Below are positions 24,955 to 31,849 of a stretch of DNA of 51,553 nucleotides, piece after piece. The translations under genes were made by a program, and so were the position numbers. This stretch comes from Lysobacterales bacterium. GTDB lineage: Bacteria > Pseudomonadota > Gammaproteobacteria > Xanthomonadales > SZUA-36. The notes under the pieces were generated by a model. The model made no database searches. It saw only the letters and a program-made list of their open reading frames with translations, and had not been told where the DNA came from. Numbering within the stretch: position 1 is the stretch's first letter; each line of letters begins with the position of its first letter. The DNA lies in assembly GCA_029859645.1 (NCBI GenBank), contig JAOUCS010000010.1, positions 1-51,553 of the forward strand, read 5' to 3'.

Positions 24955-25048
24955 CCAGAGACTCACGAGTCTCCTCGTGTACAGCAATTGGCCTCCGTTC
25001 GATTACTGTAGACGATCAGGCGCCGTGCGATGCGCACGGCGCCTTTTT
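24955..25048 (+). ncRNA. Candidate small RNA with alternative hairpins and intrinsic terminator
   Basis: Two mutually exclusive hairpins overlap here: GAGACT-CACG-AGTCTC (24958-24973) and CACGAG-TCTC-CTCGTG (24964-24979). A third imperfect hairpin pairs TACAGCAAT with ATTACTGTA (24980-25010), and a strong terminator follows. No protein-coding gene on the plus strand needs this terminator. No convincing promoter was found, so the 5' end is unknown. Alternatively the hairpins act in the cytochrome mRNA leader read on the minus strand. Confidence 0.35.
25019..25048 (+). terminator. Intrinsic terminator without an obvious upstream gene
   Basis: GGCGCCGTGCG, a 3-base loop, CGCACGGCGCC, then five T residues on the plus strand. 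The nearest plus-strand coding gene upstream is more than 7 kb away, so it implies a non-coding transcript. Confidence 0.8.
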
Positions 25049-25257
25049 CTCATTAGGCTGTTCCGGCATTCGTTGTTATCTATCTGAATTGAAAAAAATT
25101 ATTGCCGATCGCTTAGACAGGGCTGCGGGGGTACAACTCCCGAATCGACCAGCCGGTTGAAAATCGTTCGTGTTTGCCCCGTTCGAGGCTCACAATCGGG
25201 CTAAAACCTGAGTACGAAAACGACGGGTTAAATTAGTTTTATTAAAATTACTTTTTT

Positions 25258-25271
25258 ATGATGTAAGTCAA
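25258..25271 (-). promoter_or_regulatory. FNR/ANR-like binding site
   Basis: On the minus strand the sequence is TTGACTTACATCAT, matching 8 of 10 fixed positions of TTGAT-N4-ATCAA. AT-rich DNA follows toward the cytochrome operon. Anaerobic control of an electron-transfer operon would make sense; the site is predicted only by pattern. Confidence 0.4.
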
Positions 25272-25286
25272 ATCCGCCTTCGGCGC

Positions 25287-25901
25287 TCATTTCATTGCGG
25301 TGGCTTTGACGATGTACCTCTTTGGCGCATTTCCGACGTGATAAAACGGATAGCAGGTCACGATGGTCATGGTCCTCTCCGTGGTTGGGGAAAGTACAGA
25401 GATGTCGTCTTTCGGCACAATGGTGATCGAAGAAACGGCGTAAGTCTCTGTACCCAGGGGCGTCAGCACCTCAATGTCATCACCCACCTGTATGTCTTTC
25501 AGGCTTCGAAAAATGCCATCCCGGTGCCCGGCGATGCCCAGGTTGCCGGAATCATCGTTCATTCGCGCCATGCCCTTGATCCGGCCTACACCCCGGTTAA
25601 GGTTCAGTTCTTCAGTGCCGTTATAGATCGGGATTTCGATGTTCAAATCCTCGATTTTCATGATACCAACGGGTGGGTCAGCATCGATCATCAGGCTTTC
25701 CTGGTAATCATTGATGCGTTTTGCGTTCCACAGGGATTTGTCGGGTTCGCTGATTACGGCTTCCTTGTAGGTGCGCGTATAGGGATCTTCAATCCAGAAA
25801 GTCATGGTTCGTTCAGACGAGGTCTCCGCCTGGATATTGAAGCTTGCAAGGAGGAGGGCCAGCAGGCCGGAAATGCGTTTTACGCCTCGTTTGGTCAGCA
25901 T
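25287..25901 (-). CDS. Sortase (class D-like / Gram-negative type)
   Basis: A 204-residue protein from ATG 25901, GAGGA nine bases upstream. Signal or anchor 'VKRISGLLALLLASFNIQAE', then a sortase domain with the catalytic His in 'LGIAGHRDGIFRSL', Cys in 'TIVTCYPFYHVG' and Arg in 'APKRYIVKA'. 'IEDLNIEIPIYNGTEELNLNRGVGRI' is the usual sortase N-terminal strand pattern. Sortases cleave a sorting signal and transfer the protein to an amine. They are rare in Gammaproteobacteria, and no protein with an obvious C-terminal sorting signal lies in the window. It follows a membrane protein gene by 52 bases. Confidence 0.9.
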   Translation of the reverse strand: MLTKRGVKRISGLLALLLASFNIQAETSSERTMTFWIEDPYTRTYKEAVISEPDKSLWNAKRINDYQESLMIDADPPVGIMKIEDLNIEIPIYNGTEELNLNRGVGRIKGMARMNDDSGNLGIAGHRDGIFRSLKDIQVGDDIEVLTPLGTETYAVSSITIVPKDDISVLSPTTERTMTIVTCYPFYHVGNAPKRYIVKATAMK

Positions 25902-25953
25902 TGATGGGGTCCTCGATAGTGAATACACGGTCAAATCATACAACTGAATGTGA

Positions 25954-26844
25954 TCAGGCGTACACCTCTTCTTTTTCCTCGATAATTTCTTCCCGCCACT
26001 CTGAAACGTTGCGCTCGATGGCCCAGAATCCGGCAATCCACAAGAATTGATCCCAGGCCCAAACCCAGTGTCCGGCCCAGGCCCAAAAGACCGCGTGAGC
26101 CAACAGCACGATGTAACCCGCCCTCGCGGCGTGACTGACCACCATCAGGGGTCCGCCGATAATGTTCCTGTTTTGCAGCCAGACCGTCAGTTCGATGGCC
26201 CACACAACCAACAGCCACATGATGGCATCCTGAAAATCGAAATAAACGTGTTTTTTCTCCAGCGCCAACCCGTCGCTGTCGGTAACGACCGACGGTTCGA
26301 CCCTGTAAAAAACCGAATCACCGGACAACGCTTTGCAGTTATCGCCGGTCACAATTTCGTAGCGGTAATTCTCGCCAAACGAGATATCCTGGTCAGCCAG
26401 TTGGCAGAGTGAAGAGATTTCGGACTCAGGTTCTACGGCGAAGACATCCACCATCGAATTGATCCTTGCGTAAACGGTGTGGGCGAGGAAGAGATAACAT
26501 ACCAGGCGCATGCCATGGACACTCCACCTGATTGATTTATTCTCCATCGACTCATCCAGCACATAGGTTTCCAATTCAAACATGAACAGCAACCCGAACC
26601 AGGCAAAATTATCGATGGTGGTGGCAAATTCCTCGGTCCACTGCAGAAAGGTGCCGCCCTGGCGCAGTACATGGGAAGAGATGTACAACTCCTCCACGAA
26701 GTAATAACCCCAGTTAAGCAGCAACAGCGAATAAACGGTCCACTTGATCAGCTGACCCTTGTCCAGCCGTTGCCATCGGCTGGACAAACTGTTGGCAGTC
26801 ACTTCCGACACATATATTTCCCCGCGCAGATTTCGGGAAATCAT
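25954..26844 (-). CDS. Multi-pass membrane protein of unknown function
   Basis: A 296-residue protein from ATG 26844; GTG 26811, with GGGGA before it, is another possible start. Hydrophobic segments lie near 'LIKWTVYSLLLLNWGYYF', 'FAWFGLLFMFELETYV', 'MRLVCYLFLAHTVYA', 'AIMWLLVVWAIELTVWL' and 'AARAGYIVLLAHAVFWAWAG'. The segment between the third and fourth helix (about residues 130-200) is acidic and may face the periplasm, with Cys residues in 'SSLCQLAD' and 'GDNCKAL'. The C-terminus is charged ('EWREEIIEEKEEVYA'). I do not recognise the family. It is transcribed with the sortase gene, so it could be a partner. Confidence 0.7.
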   Translation of the reverse strand: MISRNLRGEIYVSEVTANSLSSRWQRLDKGQLIKWTVYSLLLLNWGYYFVEELYISSHVLRQGGTFLQWTEEFATTIDNFAWFGLLFMFELETYVLDESMENKSIRWSVHGMRLVCYLFLAHTVYARINSMVDVFAVEPESEISSLCQLADQDISFGENYRYEIVTGDNCKALSGDSVFYRVEPSVVTDSDGLALEKKHVYFDFQDAIMWLLVVWAIELTVWLQNRNIIGGPLMVVSHAARAGYIVLLAHAVFWAWAGHWVWAWDQFLWIAGFWAIERNVSEWREEIIEEKEEVYA

Positions 26845-27113
26845 AACCCATCAATGAGTCCCGGTGACAAGCATTTATACTGGCTGGAACCGGTTGCAGG
26901 ATATATTCACGGGATTGGAATGAGGAAATTCACCGGGGCACGATGCGAGAATCCTGGGAGGAGAGAATCAGCCTGCCGGCACATGGCGGCGTAACGAGCG
27001 CCAATGGTCCGGCGTCGGGCCCTCAACATCAATGCTCCACTCTGGAAAACAGAGGATTACCTGACCGCCAGGTTCGTAGGTATGATGATGCGAAACTGAC
27101 ACGCAGAGGTCCA

Positions 27114-28634
27114 ATGGCTCAACAGCTGATCAAAAAAATCGTCATCGTAGGAGGCGGAACGGCCGGCTGGATGGCGGCTTCCGCCCTGGCGAAGTTTCTC
27201 GAGGAATCTGCTACCAGCATCCACCTGGTCGAATCTTCGTCTATTGGCACTGTTGGGGTGGGTGAAGCAACCATACCCACCATTGTCGGTTTCAACCAAT
27301 TCCTGGGCCTGGATGAACCGGACCTGATGCGGCGTACGCAGGCCAGTTTCAAACTGGGCATCCGCTTCGATGACTGGGCCGGGCCGGGTTCCAGGTTCCT
27401 GCACCCCTTTGCCAATTATGGCGTGCCATTGCACGACATTCCCTTTCAGAGTATCTGGGCTCGGGCCCGGGCGGGTGGTGACCGCACTCCAATGGAAGCC
27501 TATTGTCTGCCCAGCATGATGGCCCGGGACAGCCGTTTCGCACTGCCGCCACCGGACAACAACAATCCCCTCGGGGAATTCGGCTATGCCTACCAGTTCG
27601 ATGCCACCCTGTATGCCCAGTATTTGAGCGAATACGCCATGAAAAGGGGTGTCCAGCGTACCGATGCCCGGGTGCGCGAAGTCCATACGCGTGGCAGTGA
27701 CGGATACATCGAGTCTATATCGCTGGATTCCGGAGAACGAATTGAAGGCGATCTGTTCGTTGACTGCAGTGGTTTTCGGGGCTTGATGATCGGCGAGAGC
27801 CAGCAGGCTTCATTCGAAGACTGGAGTCACTGGCTACCGGCAAACCGGGCGCTTGCGGTGCAGACAGAATCGGTTGCACCACCTGTGCCTTATACCCGTT
27901 CGACCACCCGTGAAGCAGGCTGGCAATGGCACATTCCGCTGCAGCACCGGGTTGGCAATGGCTACGTCTACTGTAGCAACTACCAGGACGACGAGCAGGC
28001 TCGCGAAACTCTGTTGAGAAATGTCGAAGGTAAACTTCTGACCGAGCCCAATACGCTTTCCTTCCAGACCGGTATGCGCGAAGTCTTCTGGAAGAACAAT
28101 TGTGTTGCCCTGGGACTGGCAGCGGGTTTCATGGAACCGCTGGAATCAACCAGTATCGCCCTGATCCAGTCCGGCATCCGGCTGCTGCAGACCTTTTTCC
28201 CCAGGCATGGATATCGCCAATGTGACATCGATGAAGCCAACCGACAGGGGCGGGAAATCTACCAATCGATGCGGGATTTTCTGATTCTGCATTACAAGCT
28301 CAACCGGCGGACCGGCGATCCTTTCTGGGACGACTGCCGGGACATGGAGATACCGGAAACACTCGCCCACAAGCTGGCGGTATACCAAAGCCGTGCTTAC
28401 CTGGTGGAATATGGCGATGAGCCATTCAAGGAAGGAAGCTGGTTGTCGATGTATGCCGGGTTTGGCATTGATCCGGAGAGCTATGACGGCCGGGCTGACC
28501 GTATCAGCGAGACGGAATTGGGACGTTCACTGGAGCAAATGAAGACCATTATCTCTAATGCAGCAAAGCTGGCGCCGGTCCACTCGGATTTCCTGGGAAA
28601 CTATTGCCAGGCGCCGTTGGTAGGGGCCACGTGA
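27114..28634 (+). CDS. Flavin-dependent tryptophan-halogenase-family protein
   Basis: A 506-residue protein from ATG 27114 (AGAGG upstream). It has the flavin motif 'VIVGGGTAGWMAASALAK', 'GTVGVGEATIPTI', the Lys-bearing 'FKLGIRFDDW' and the halogenase signature W-x-W-x-I-P as 'GWQWHIPLQHRVGNGYVY'. The C-terminal domain contains 'AAGFMEPLESTSIALIQSG', where flavin halogenases have the Glu near the active site. Members use FADH2, O2 and halide to halogenate indoles; many environmental homologues act on unknown substrates. It overlaps the next gene in GTGA (28631-28634), so both should work together. Confidence 0.9.
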   Translation: MAQQLIKKIVIVGGGTAGWMAASALAKFLEESATSIHLVESSSIGTVGVGEATIPTIVGFNQFLGLDEPDLMRRTQASFKLGIRFDDWAGPGSRFLHPFANYGVPLHDIPFQSIWARARAGGDRTPMEAYCLPSMMARDSRFALPPPDNNNPLGEFGYAYQFDATLYAQYLSEYAMKRGVQRTDARVREVHTRGSDGYIESISLDSGERIEGDLFVDCSGFRGLMIGESQQASFEDWSHWLPANRALAVQTESVAPPVPYTRSTTREAGWQWHIPLQHRVGNGYVYCSNYQDDEQARETLLRNVEGKLLTEPNTLSFQTGMREVFWKNNCVALGLAAGFMEPLESTSIALIQSGIRLLQTFFPRHGYRQCDIDEANRQGREIYQSMRDFLILHYKLNRRTGDPFWDDCRDMEIPETLAHKLAVYQSRAYLVEYGDEPFKEGSWLSMYAGFGIDPESYDGRADRISETELGRSLEQMKTIISNAAKLAPVHSDFLGNYCQAPLVGAT

Positions 28635-29587
28635 TTTTCAAAACATTTTTGAAAGGTGTGAGGACTGTGTTGGCGGTTTCGCTGCTCCCTGCAAGCCTGG
28701 CTGGGGGTGTCTATGCCGCGTGGAGAGCCATGGAATCCGGAATCGATCCGGAGATGACGGTATTTCCAATCAGTATCGCCAGCCTGGTGCTGGTTGCGGT
28801 GATGGAGCGTATATTGCCCTATCGGCGAGAATGGAATCGCTCACATGGCGATTTGCGCACGGATTCCCTGTATTACCTGACCCAGATCGTGGTGGGCGGC
28901 CTGATGGCGCCCCTGATCGCCGTGCTGACCATCGCCATCGGCGGTTGGCTATCAATGCAGATGGGTGGTTCGCTTTGGCCGGTGCACTGGCCAATCTGGG
29001 CGCAGGTAGTCCTGGCCTCGGTCATCCGGGAGTTCTTTGATTACTGGGCACACCGCAGTATGCACCGCTTCGACTGGTTGTGGCGGATGCATGCAACGCA
29101 CCATAGTGCCAAGCGGGTTTACTGGCTGAATGCCACCCGGGCCCACCCGGGAGAGATTGCATTCCGTTTCAGCCTGGTTTGGGTACTGCCGCTGGCGGTA
29201 CTAGGCGTACCGAAGGATGTGCTGGCTCTATCCACGGTTGCGGCTATAGTGGCTGATGCCTTCCAGCATGCCAACATCGCTATTCGACTGGGCCCGTTGA
29301 GCTGGGTTTTCAGCGTCGGCGATTTGCATCGCTGGCACCATTCATGTGAACGCGCCGAGGCAGATTCGAACTACGGTAACGTCTACATCTTCTGGGATGC
29401 GGTTTTTGGCACTCGCTTTCTGCCCAGGGATCGTCAGCCGCCCGCGGAAGTTGGAATCGATGGGTTGGAAGCCTTTCCGGAGGGCTTTTTTGCGCAATGG
29501 ATGACACCGTTTCGCTGGGCCAGGGTCAAACAGCGCAGTTCCGAGCTTGCCATTCTCAGTACTCGTTCTGCGGCAAACCGTCCGTGA
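28631..29587 (+). CDS. Sterol desaturase/fatty acid hydroxylase superfamily protein
   Basis: A 318-residue membrane protein. I take GTG 28631 as start because GGTAGGGG precedes it and it overlaps the halogenase stop. Hydrophobic helices at the N-terminus are followed by the di-iron His motifs 'DYWAHRSMHRFDWLWRMHATHHSAKRVYW' and 'GDLHRWHHSCERAEADSNYGNVYIFWDAVFGT'. The spacing H-x(3-4)-H ... H-x-x-H-H ... H-x-x-H-H is typical. It hydroxylates or desaturates a lipid. Pairing with a halogenase in one transcript is unusual. Its last 32 bases overlap the convergent GFA gene. Confidence 0.87.
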   Translation: MIFKTFLKGVRTVLAVSLLPASLAGGVYAAWRAMESGIDPEMTVFPISIASLVLVAVMERILPYRREWNRSHGDLRTDSLYYLTQIVVGGLMAPLIAVLTIAIGGWLSMQMGGSLWPVHWPIWAQVVLASVIREFFDYWAHRSMHRFDWLWRMHATHHSAKRVYWLNATRAHPGEIAFRFSLVWVLPLAVLGVPKDVLALSTVAAIVADAFQHANIAIRLGPLSWVFSVGDLHRWHHSCERAEADSNYGNVYIFWDAVFGTRFLPRDRQPPAEVGIDGLEAFPEGFFAQWMTPFRWARVKQRSSELAILSTRSAANRP

Positions 29588-29945
29588 TCTCGTAATAGTC
29601 ACCTTTTTCCGCCACGAATATATGCAGGGCCATGCGGGTTCCGGTGGGCTTGTCGAAAGCACCGAGCGAGATGCCGAGCCAGTCGTGCTTTTCCTGGTCA
29701 ACGGGATCAAAAAACAAGGGGGAGCCGCATTCGGAACAGAATCCACGCCTGACTTTTTCGGAAGAATGGTGCCACTTCAGATGTTCAATGCCGTGAACGG
29801 TAAGGGCCGATCGCTTTACTTCCGTGCTGGCGAGAAAATGGCCGGTCCACTTCCGGCACTGCACGCAGTGACAACCTTCACCCACCCCGAGTTCGCCATT
29901 AACTTCGAAGGTGACAGCACCGCAAAGACATGAACCCTTGTGCAT
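29556..29945 (-). CDS. GFA (CENP-V/GFA domain) family protein
   Basis: A 129-residue protein from ATG 29945, with AGGAG upstream. It has the zinc-binding Cys set of the glutathione-dependent formaldehyde-activating enzyme fold: 'GSCLCGAVTFEV', 'CHCVQCRKWTG' and 'FCSECGSPLFF'. 'LFVDP' style strands follow. The family is linked to glutathione adducts, but most members are uncharacterised. Cytoplasmic. A second, different GFA gene lies at 38055-38468. Confidence 0.87.
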   Translation of the reverse strand: MHKGSCLCGAVTFEVNGELGVGEGCHCVQCRKWTGHFLASTEVKRSALTVHGIEHLKWHHSSEKVRRGFCSECGSPLFFDPVDQEKHDWLGISLGAFDKPTGTRMALHIFVAEKGDYYEITDGLPQNEY

Positions 29946-30068
29946 GTTCTCTCCTCTGACAGCTTTCATCCGCCTAAAGCCTAGCACTCAACAGAATGTG
30001 TCGCACAGCCGCAATGCGCAAACGGGGCCAAGCAGTTAGAATCGAAATCGACCACGGGAGAATAAATA

Positions 30069-30848
30069 ATGATCAATGTAGCAGTTTCCGGAGCGATGGG
30101 CAGGCTTGGAAAAGCGATTGCAGGTGGTATCGCTGAAGCCGCCGATCTAAATCTGGGTGGAGTTCATGCCCCGGGACACGAGGGAGGCAGCCTGTTCGGC
30201 ACGGAGGTTACTTCTGAGCCACAGCAGCTTTCAGCAAAGGTTGTGGTGGAATGCGCGCCGCATGCTCCTGTGATGGACAACCTCAGGGCCTGGCACGACA
30301 AGGGATGTTTCGTGGTGGTCGGAACATCAGGATTTTCCGAGCAGCGGCTGCGAGAACTGAAATCGTTCTGGCGCGCGGATGGACCGGGCTGCCTGGTCGT
30401 GCCAAATTTCTCGGTCGGAGCGGTGTTGATGATGCACTTTGCAGAATTCGCCTCCCCATATTTCGATTCGGTAGAGATCGTGGAGCGCCATGAACAGGCC
30501 AAGCCGGATGCACCTTCAGGAACCGCACTGGCCACGGCGATGCGCATTGGCAGGCATAGAGATGATTCGGGGAAGCCCACCGGTCATGAGATCGTCGAAG
30601 GCGCACTGGGCGGTTTGGCGTCGGGTGTTCGGGTACATTCCCTGCGAATGAAAGGACTGCTCTCCGACCAGGAAGTGGCGTTCAGTAACAGTGGTGAAAC
30701 GTTTTCCATACTCCACCGCAGCACCTCCTACGAGTCTTTTGTTAACGGCGCTTTGCTGGCTATCCGGCACGTGGTTAATACTCAAGGCGTTTCCATTGGG
30801 CTGGATTCGGTCCTGGGTCTCCCACCCATTCAGAAGACCGCAAAATGA
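30069..30848 (+). CDS. dapB: 4-hydroxy-tetrahydrodipicolinate reductase
   Basis: A 259-residue enzyme from ATG 30069 (GGAGAA upstream). NAD(P) loop 'VAVSGAMGRLGKAI', 'VVGTSGFSEQRL', 'VVPNFSVGAVLMMHFAEFA' and 'AKPDAPSGTA', the dihydrodipicolinate-binding signature. It makes tetrahydrodipicolinate for lysine and peptidoglycan. In the E. coli enzyme the catalytic pair is His-His before that signature; here it reads 'VERHEQAKPDAPSG', so the second His is Glu. The gene overlaps a nitrilase gene in ATGA, not other dap genes, so a second or specialised role is possible. Confidence 0.88.
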   Translation: MINVAVSGAMGRLGKAIAGGIAEAADLNLGGVHAPGHEGGSLFGTEVTSEPQQLSAKVVVECAPHAPVMDNLRAWHDKGCFVVVGTSGFSEQRLRELKSFWRADGPGCLVVPNFSVGAVLMMHFAEFASPYFDSVEIVERHEQAKPDAPSGTALATAMRIGRHRDDSGKPTGHEIVEGALGGLASGVRVHSLRMKGLLSDQEVAFSNSGETFSILHRSTSYESFVNGALLAIRHVVNTQGVSIGLDSVLGLPPIQKTAK

Positions 30849-31816
30849 ACACGGTAAAAGTCGCGGTGGTGCAGGCCGCATCGGTTTTGTTCGACAAGCC
30901 GGCATCGGTTAAAAAAGCCTGTGAGCTGGTTGAGCAAGCGGGGCAGAACGGTGGCCAGATAGTTGTATTGCCCGAAGCATTCATTCCGGCATACCCGCGG
31001 GGCTTTGCTTTCGGCATGAAGATCGGCAGCAGGAACGAAGAGGGCAGGGCGCTGTGGCAGCGCTACTGGGATAATTCCCTTGATATTGCCGGTCCGGAGG
31101 TTCAGCAACTGGGCGAAGCCGCGGCCAGGGCAGGCGTGTTCCTTGCTATCGGAGTGATCGAACGAGAAGGGCAGTCCGCAGGTGAAACCCTGTATTGCTC
31201 CATGCTGTATTTCTCACCCGCTGGCGAACTGCTTGGCAAACATCGGAAACTCAAGCCCACCGGATCGGAACGACTCATCTGGGGCGAGGGTGACGGCAGC
31301 ACTTTGCCGGTGTTCTCAACGGAACATGGAAAGATTGGCGGGCTGATCTGCTGGGAGAATTACATGCCGCTTGCCCGCATGGCGCTTTACGCGCAGGGCG
31401 TGGAGATCTACCTGGCGCCGACCGCCGATTCCCGCGACAACTGGCAGTCAACGGTCAGGCACATTGCCTGCGAGGGCCGTTGCTTCGTGCTGGGGTGCAA
31501 CCAATTCGTCACCCGGTCGATGTATCCGCCCCAGTTGGAAGCCATCCATGAACTGGAGGATCAGCCGGCGATCATGTGCCGGGGCGGCAGCGTTATTGTT
31601 GCGCCGACCGGTGAAGTCCTGGCCGGCCCGTTGTGGGACGAAGAAGGTATTCTGTACGCGGATCTGGACATGGACGAAATCACCCGCGCGAAAATCGACT
31701 TCGACGTGGTCGGGCACTACGCCAGGCCTGATATCTTCCAACTCAAGGTCAACCATGATTCCCAGGATTCAGTCACCTTTGGCTCACTCCACCGGGAACC
31801 GTCCGGTCGAAACTGA
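30845..31816 (+). CDS. Nitrilase-family amidohydrolase
   Basis: A 323-residue protein from ATG 30845, overlapping dapB by four bases. The catalytic triad is complete: Glu in 'LPEAFIPAYPRG', Lys in 'KHRKLKPTGSER' and Cys in 'GGLICWENYMPLARM'. 'HRKLKPT' and 'CWENYMP' are typical of true aliphatic or arylaceto nitrilases rather than amidases. It turns nitriles to acids and ammonia in the cytoplasm. Its coupling with dapB suggests a nitrogen-assimilating or amino-acid-related step, but the substrate is unknown. Convergent with the SulP gene. Confidence 0.9.
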   Translation: MNTVKVAVVQAASVLFDKPASVKKACELVEQAGQNGGQIVVLPEAFIPAYPRGFAFGMKIGSRNEEGRALWQRYWDNSLDIAGPEVQQLGEAAARAGVFLAIGVIEREGQSAGETLYCSMLYFSPAGELLGKHRKLKPTGSERLIWGEGDGSTLPVFSTEHGKIGGLICWENYMPLARMALYAQGVEIYLAPTADSRDNWQSTVRHIACEGRCFVLGCNQFVTRSMYPPQLEAIHELEDQPAIMCRGGSVIVAPTGEVLAGPLWDEEGILYADLDMDEITRAKIDFDVVGHYARPDIFQLKVNHDSQDSVTFGSLHREPSGRN

Positions 31817-31817
31817 A

Positions 31818-31845
31818 GGTTTGGGATAGCCCAGAAACCCGTATT
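31818..31845. terminator. Weak hairpin between nitrilase and SulP genes
   Basis: GGTTTGGG pairs with CCC-AG-AAACC (two-base bulge), followed by CGTATTTT on the plus strand. It lies in the 33-base convergent gap and could end the nitrilase transcript. Confidence 0.4.
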
Positions 31846-31849
31846 TTCA

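Larger units (their letters stand above)
24753..25286. other. Gene-free region upstream of the cytochrome operon
   Basis: The 534 bases have no gene. They contain, from left, a pair of 7-base inverted repeats about 50 bases apart (24796-24802 and 24853-24859), a cluster of hairpins ending in an intrinsic terminator for rightward transcription (24958-25048), and near the sortase end an AT-rich stretch with an FNR-like palindrome (25258-25271). A leader of about 470 bases for the cytochrome mRNA would follow if that site activates it. Confidence 0.6.

Noticed and set aside
24955-25048. tRNA gene suggested by a GTTCGATTAC stretch
   Set aside because: The flanking bases do not form a T-arm stem or an acceptor stem; hairpins end in an intrinsic terminator instead.
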